This document shows positions 63,361 through 64,000 of a DNA stretch of 64,000 nucleotides, piece after piece. The notes beneath the pieces are model-generated. The model saw nothing but the letters and a program-made list of their open reading frames with translations. It ran no database searches and had not been told where the DNA came from. The translations under genes and the position numbers were made by a program. Within the stretch, counting starts at the first letter, position 1; each line of letters starts with the position of its first letter. This stretch comes from CAYQJL01 sp964612295 (GTDB lineage Bacteria; Eisenbacteria; RBG-16-71-46; CAIMUX01; WJJG01), in assembly GCA_964612295.1 (NCBI GenBank), contig CAZTDY010000001.1:62001-126000 (forward strand), given 5' to 3'.

Positions 63361-64000
63361 TCAGGCACCCGAAGTGCCACGAAGCGCCGGTTGGTCTGCG
63401 TGACGACTTTCAGAAGCAGGATCTCTCCCGCCTCGGCCCCGGACAGCTTGCGGCGCAGCTCACTGACTGACCCGACCGGCTCCCGGAGGGCATGAGTGAT
63501 GACATCCCCTTCGCGCAGATCCGCCTCGGCCGCCGCCGACCCCGGCTCGACACTCGTGACCACCACGCCCTCGACATCCCGATCGATGCCCAGCTCGGGA
63601 CGCCATTCGTCATCCAAGGTGGTGACCTGGAATCCGAGACCCTCGAGCGTGTCGAGTTCCTCCTCTACCTGGGCCACCTCTTCCGGCGGTTCGAGCTCGC
63701 CGATTTTCACCTCGAGCTCTTTGGAGCCTCCTTCGCGTAGCACGCGAACGCTGACCTCGGTGCCGGGCCGAATGCTCGCCACGCGCAGCTTCAAGGCCTC
63801 CGAGTCCTCAATGGTGCGGCCGTCGATGTCGAGGATGATGTCCCCGTCCCGGATGCCGCCCCGCTCGGCCGGGCTGTCCTCGGTCACCTCTTGAATGAGA
63901 ACGCCGCCGCGCTCATCCGGATCGACCCCGAACGCCTCGCGCAGGGAGGAATCCAGGTCGCGGATGTAGACTCCCAGCCAGCCGCGGATCATGCGGCCCT
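63357..64000 (-). CDS. HtrA/DegP-type serine protease, C-terminal PDZ part (5' end beyond window)
   Basis: The open frame runs off the right edge; 214 C-terminal codons are visible and the serine-protease domain is outside. RMIRGWLGVYIRDLDSSL is the standard junction of the protease to PDZ 1 in DegQ/DegP (about residues 2-20). PDZ 1 spans about 25-95 (GVLIQEVTEDSPAERGGIRDGDIIL) and PDZ 2 about 120-205 (VVVTSVEPGSAAAEADLREGDVITHALREPVGS). Periplasmic quality control of outer-membrane proteins is the likely role. Its stop overlaps the repeat region. Confidence 0.85.
   Translation of the reverse strand, partial: GRMIRGWLGVYIRDLDSSLREAFGVDPDERGGVLIQEVTEDSPAERGGIRDGDIILDIDGRTIEDSEALKLRVASIRPGTEVSVRVLREGGSKELEVKIGELEPPEEVAQVEEELDTLEGLGFQVTTLDDEWRPELGIDRDVEGVVVTSVEPGSAAAEADLREGDVITHALREPVGSVSELRRKLSGAEAGEILLLKVVTQTNRRFVALRVPE

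Overview
This is a 64 kb stretch of a GC-rich, Gram-negative bacterial chromosome. It carries housekeeping and envelope genes packed into short operons. I see no rRNA, tRNA, CRISPR array, insertion sequence or phage gene. Gram-negative envelope traits are SurA-like chaperone, FtsEX-EnvC, lipoproteins, two beta-barrel candidates and a periplasmic HtrA protease. DUF4159/DUF4175 proteins, a B12-dependent ribonucleotide reductase and an archaeal-type (class II) GAPDH suggest a poorly cultured lineage of the FCB superphylum kind (Eisenbacteria- or Krumholzibacteriota-like). That placement is an inference. TTG and GTG starts are common, and many genes overlap by ATGA, GTGA or TTGA.

Layout. 1-5.5 kb: glutamine synthetase (minus, running off the left edge), then hflX and an endonuclease/exonuclease/phosphatase-fold protein, convergent with an HD-GYP protein. 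5.7-14.1 kb: one long plus-strand run of surA-like PPIase, an S4 RNA-binding protein, ftsE, ftsX, an EnvC-like factor, holB, ricT (PSP1), tatD and ksgA. 14.1-18.8 kb: a nucleotidyltransferase, a beta-barrel candidate, two lipoproteins and a one-TM protein. 18.9-21.5 kb: secD-secF. 21.7-28.9 kb: an uncharacterised envelope module of DUF4159, a 1144-residue DUF4175-like coiled-coil membrane protein, a TPR protein and a second protein that may share the amidotransferase-like fold. 29-34.4 kb: oligoendopeptidase F on plus, and DUF1015-serA-serC (serine synthesis) on minus. 34.6-43.2 kb: a zinc-ribbon protein, a HAD hydrolase, Nnr (NAD(P)HX repair), a HEAT-repeat/HD-GYP pair, a lipoprotein and a PorV-like barrel. 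43.3-47.5 kb: palindromic repeats, nrdJ preceded by tandem NrdR-like boxes, and a LysR regulator. 47.7-55.8 kb: a solitary D12-class adenine methyltransferase translationally coupled to mtaB and miaB, a membrane protein, then hscB, an Hsp70 with degraded ATPase motifs, and an NrnA-like DHH protein. 55.9-64 kb: a PAS hybrid histidine kinase with an ambiguous 5' end, class II GAPDH, a cysteine-desulfurase-like enzyme, a GT87-type membrane protein, TrmJ and the C-terminal part of an HtrA protease.

Points most worth following up: (i) the HscB plus pseudo-ATPase Hsp70 pair beside Fe-S-dependent tRNA modification genes; (ii) the DUF4159/DUF4175/TPR envelope module; (iii) two NrdR-like boxes exactly 32 bp apart at the nrdJ promoter; (iv) the frame conflict at the histidine kinase start; (v) a dispersed palindromic repeat shared by 43.3 kb and 63.3 kb; (vi) loss of the adenylylation tyrosine in glutamine synthetase.
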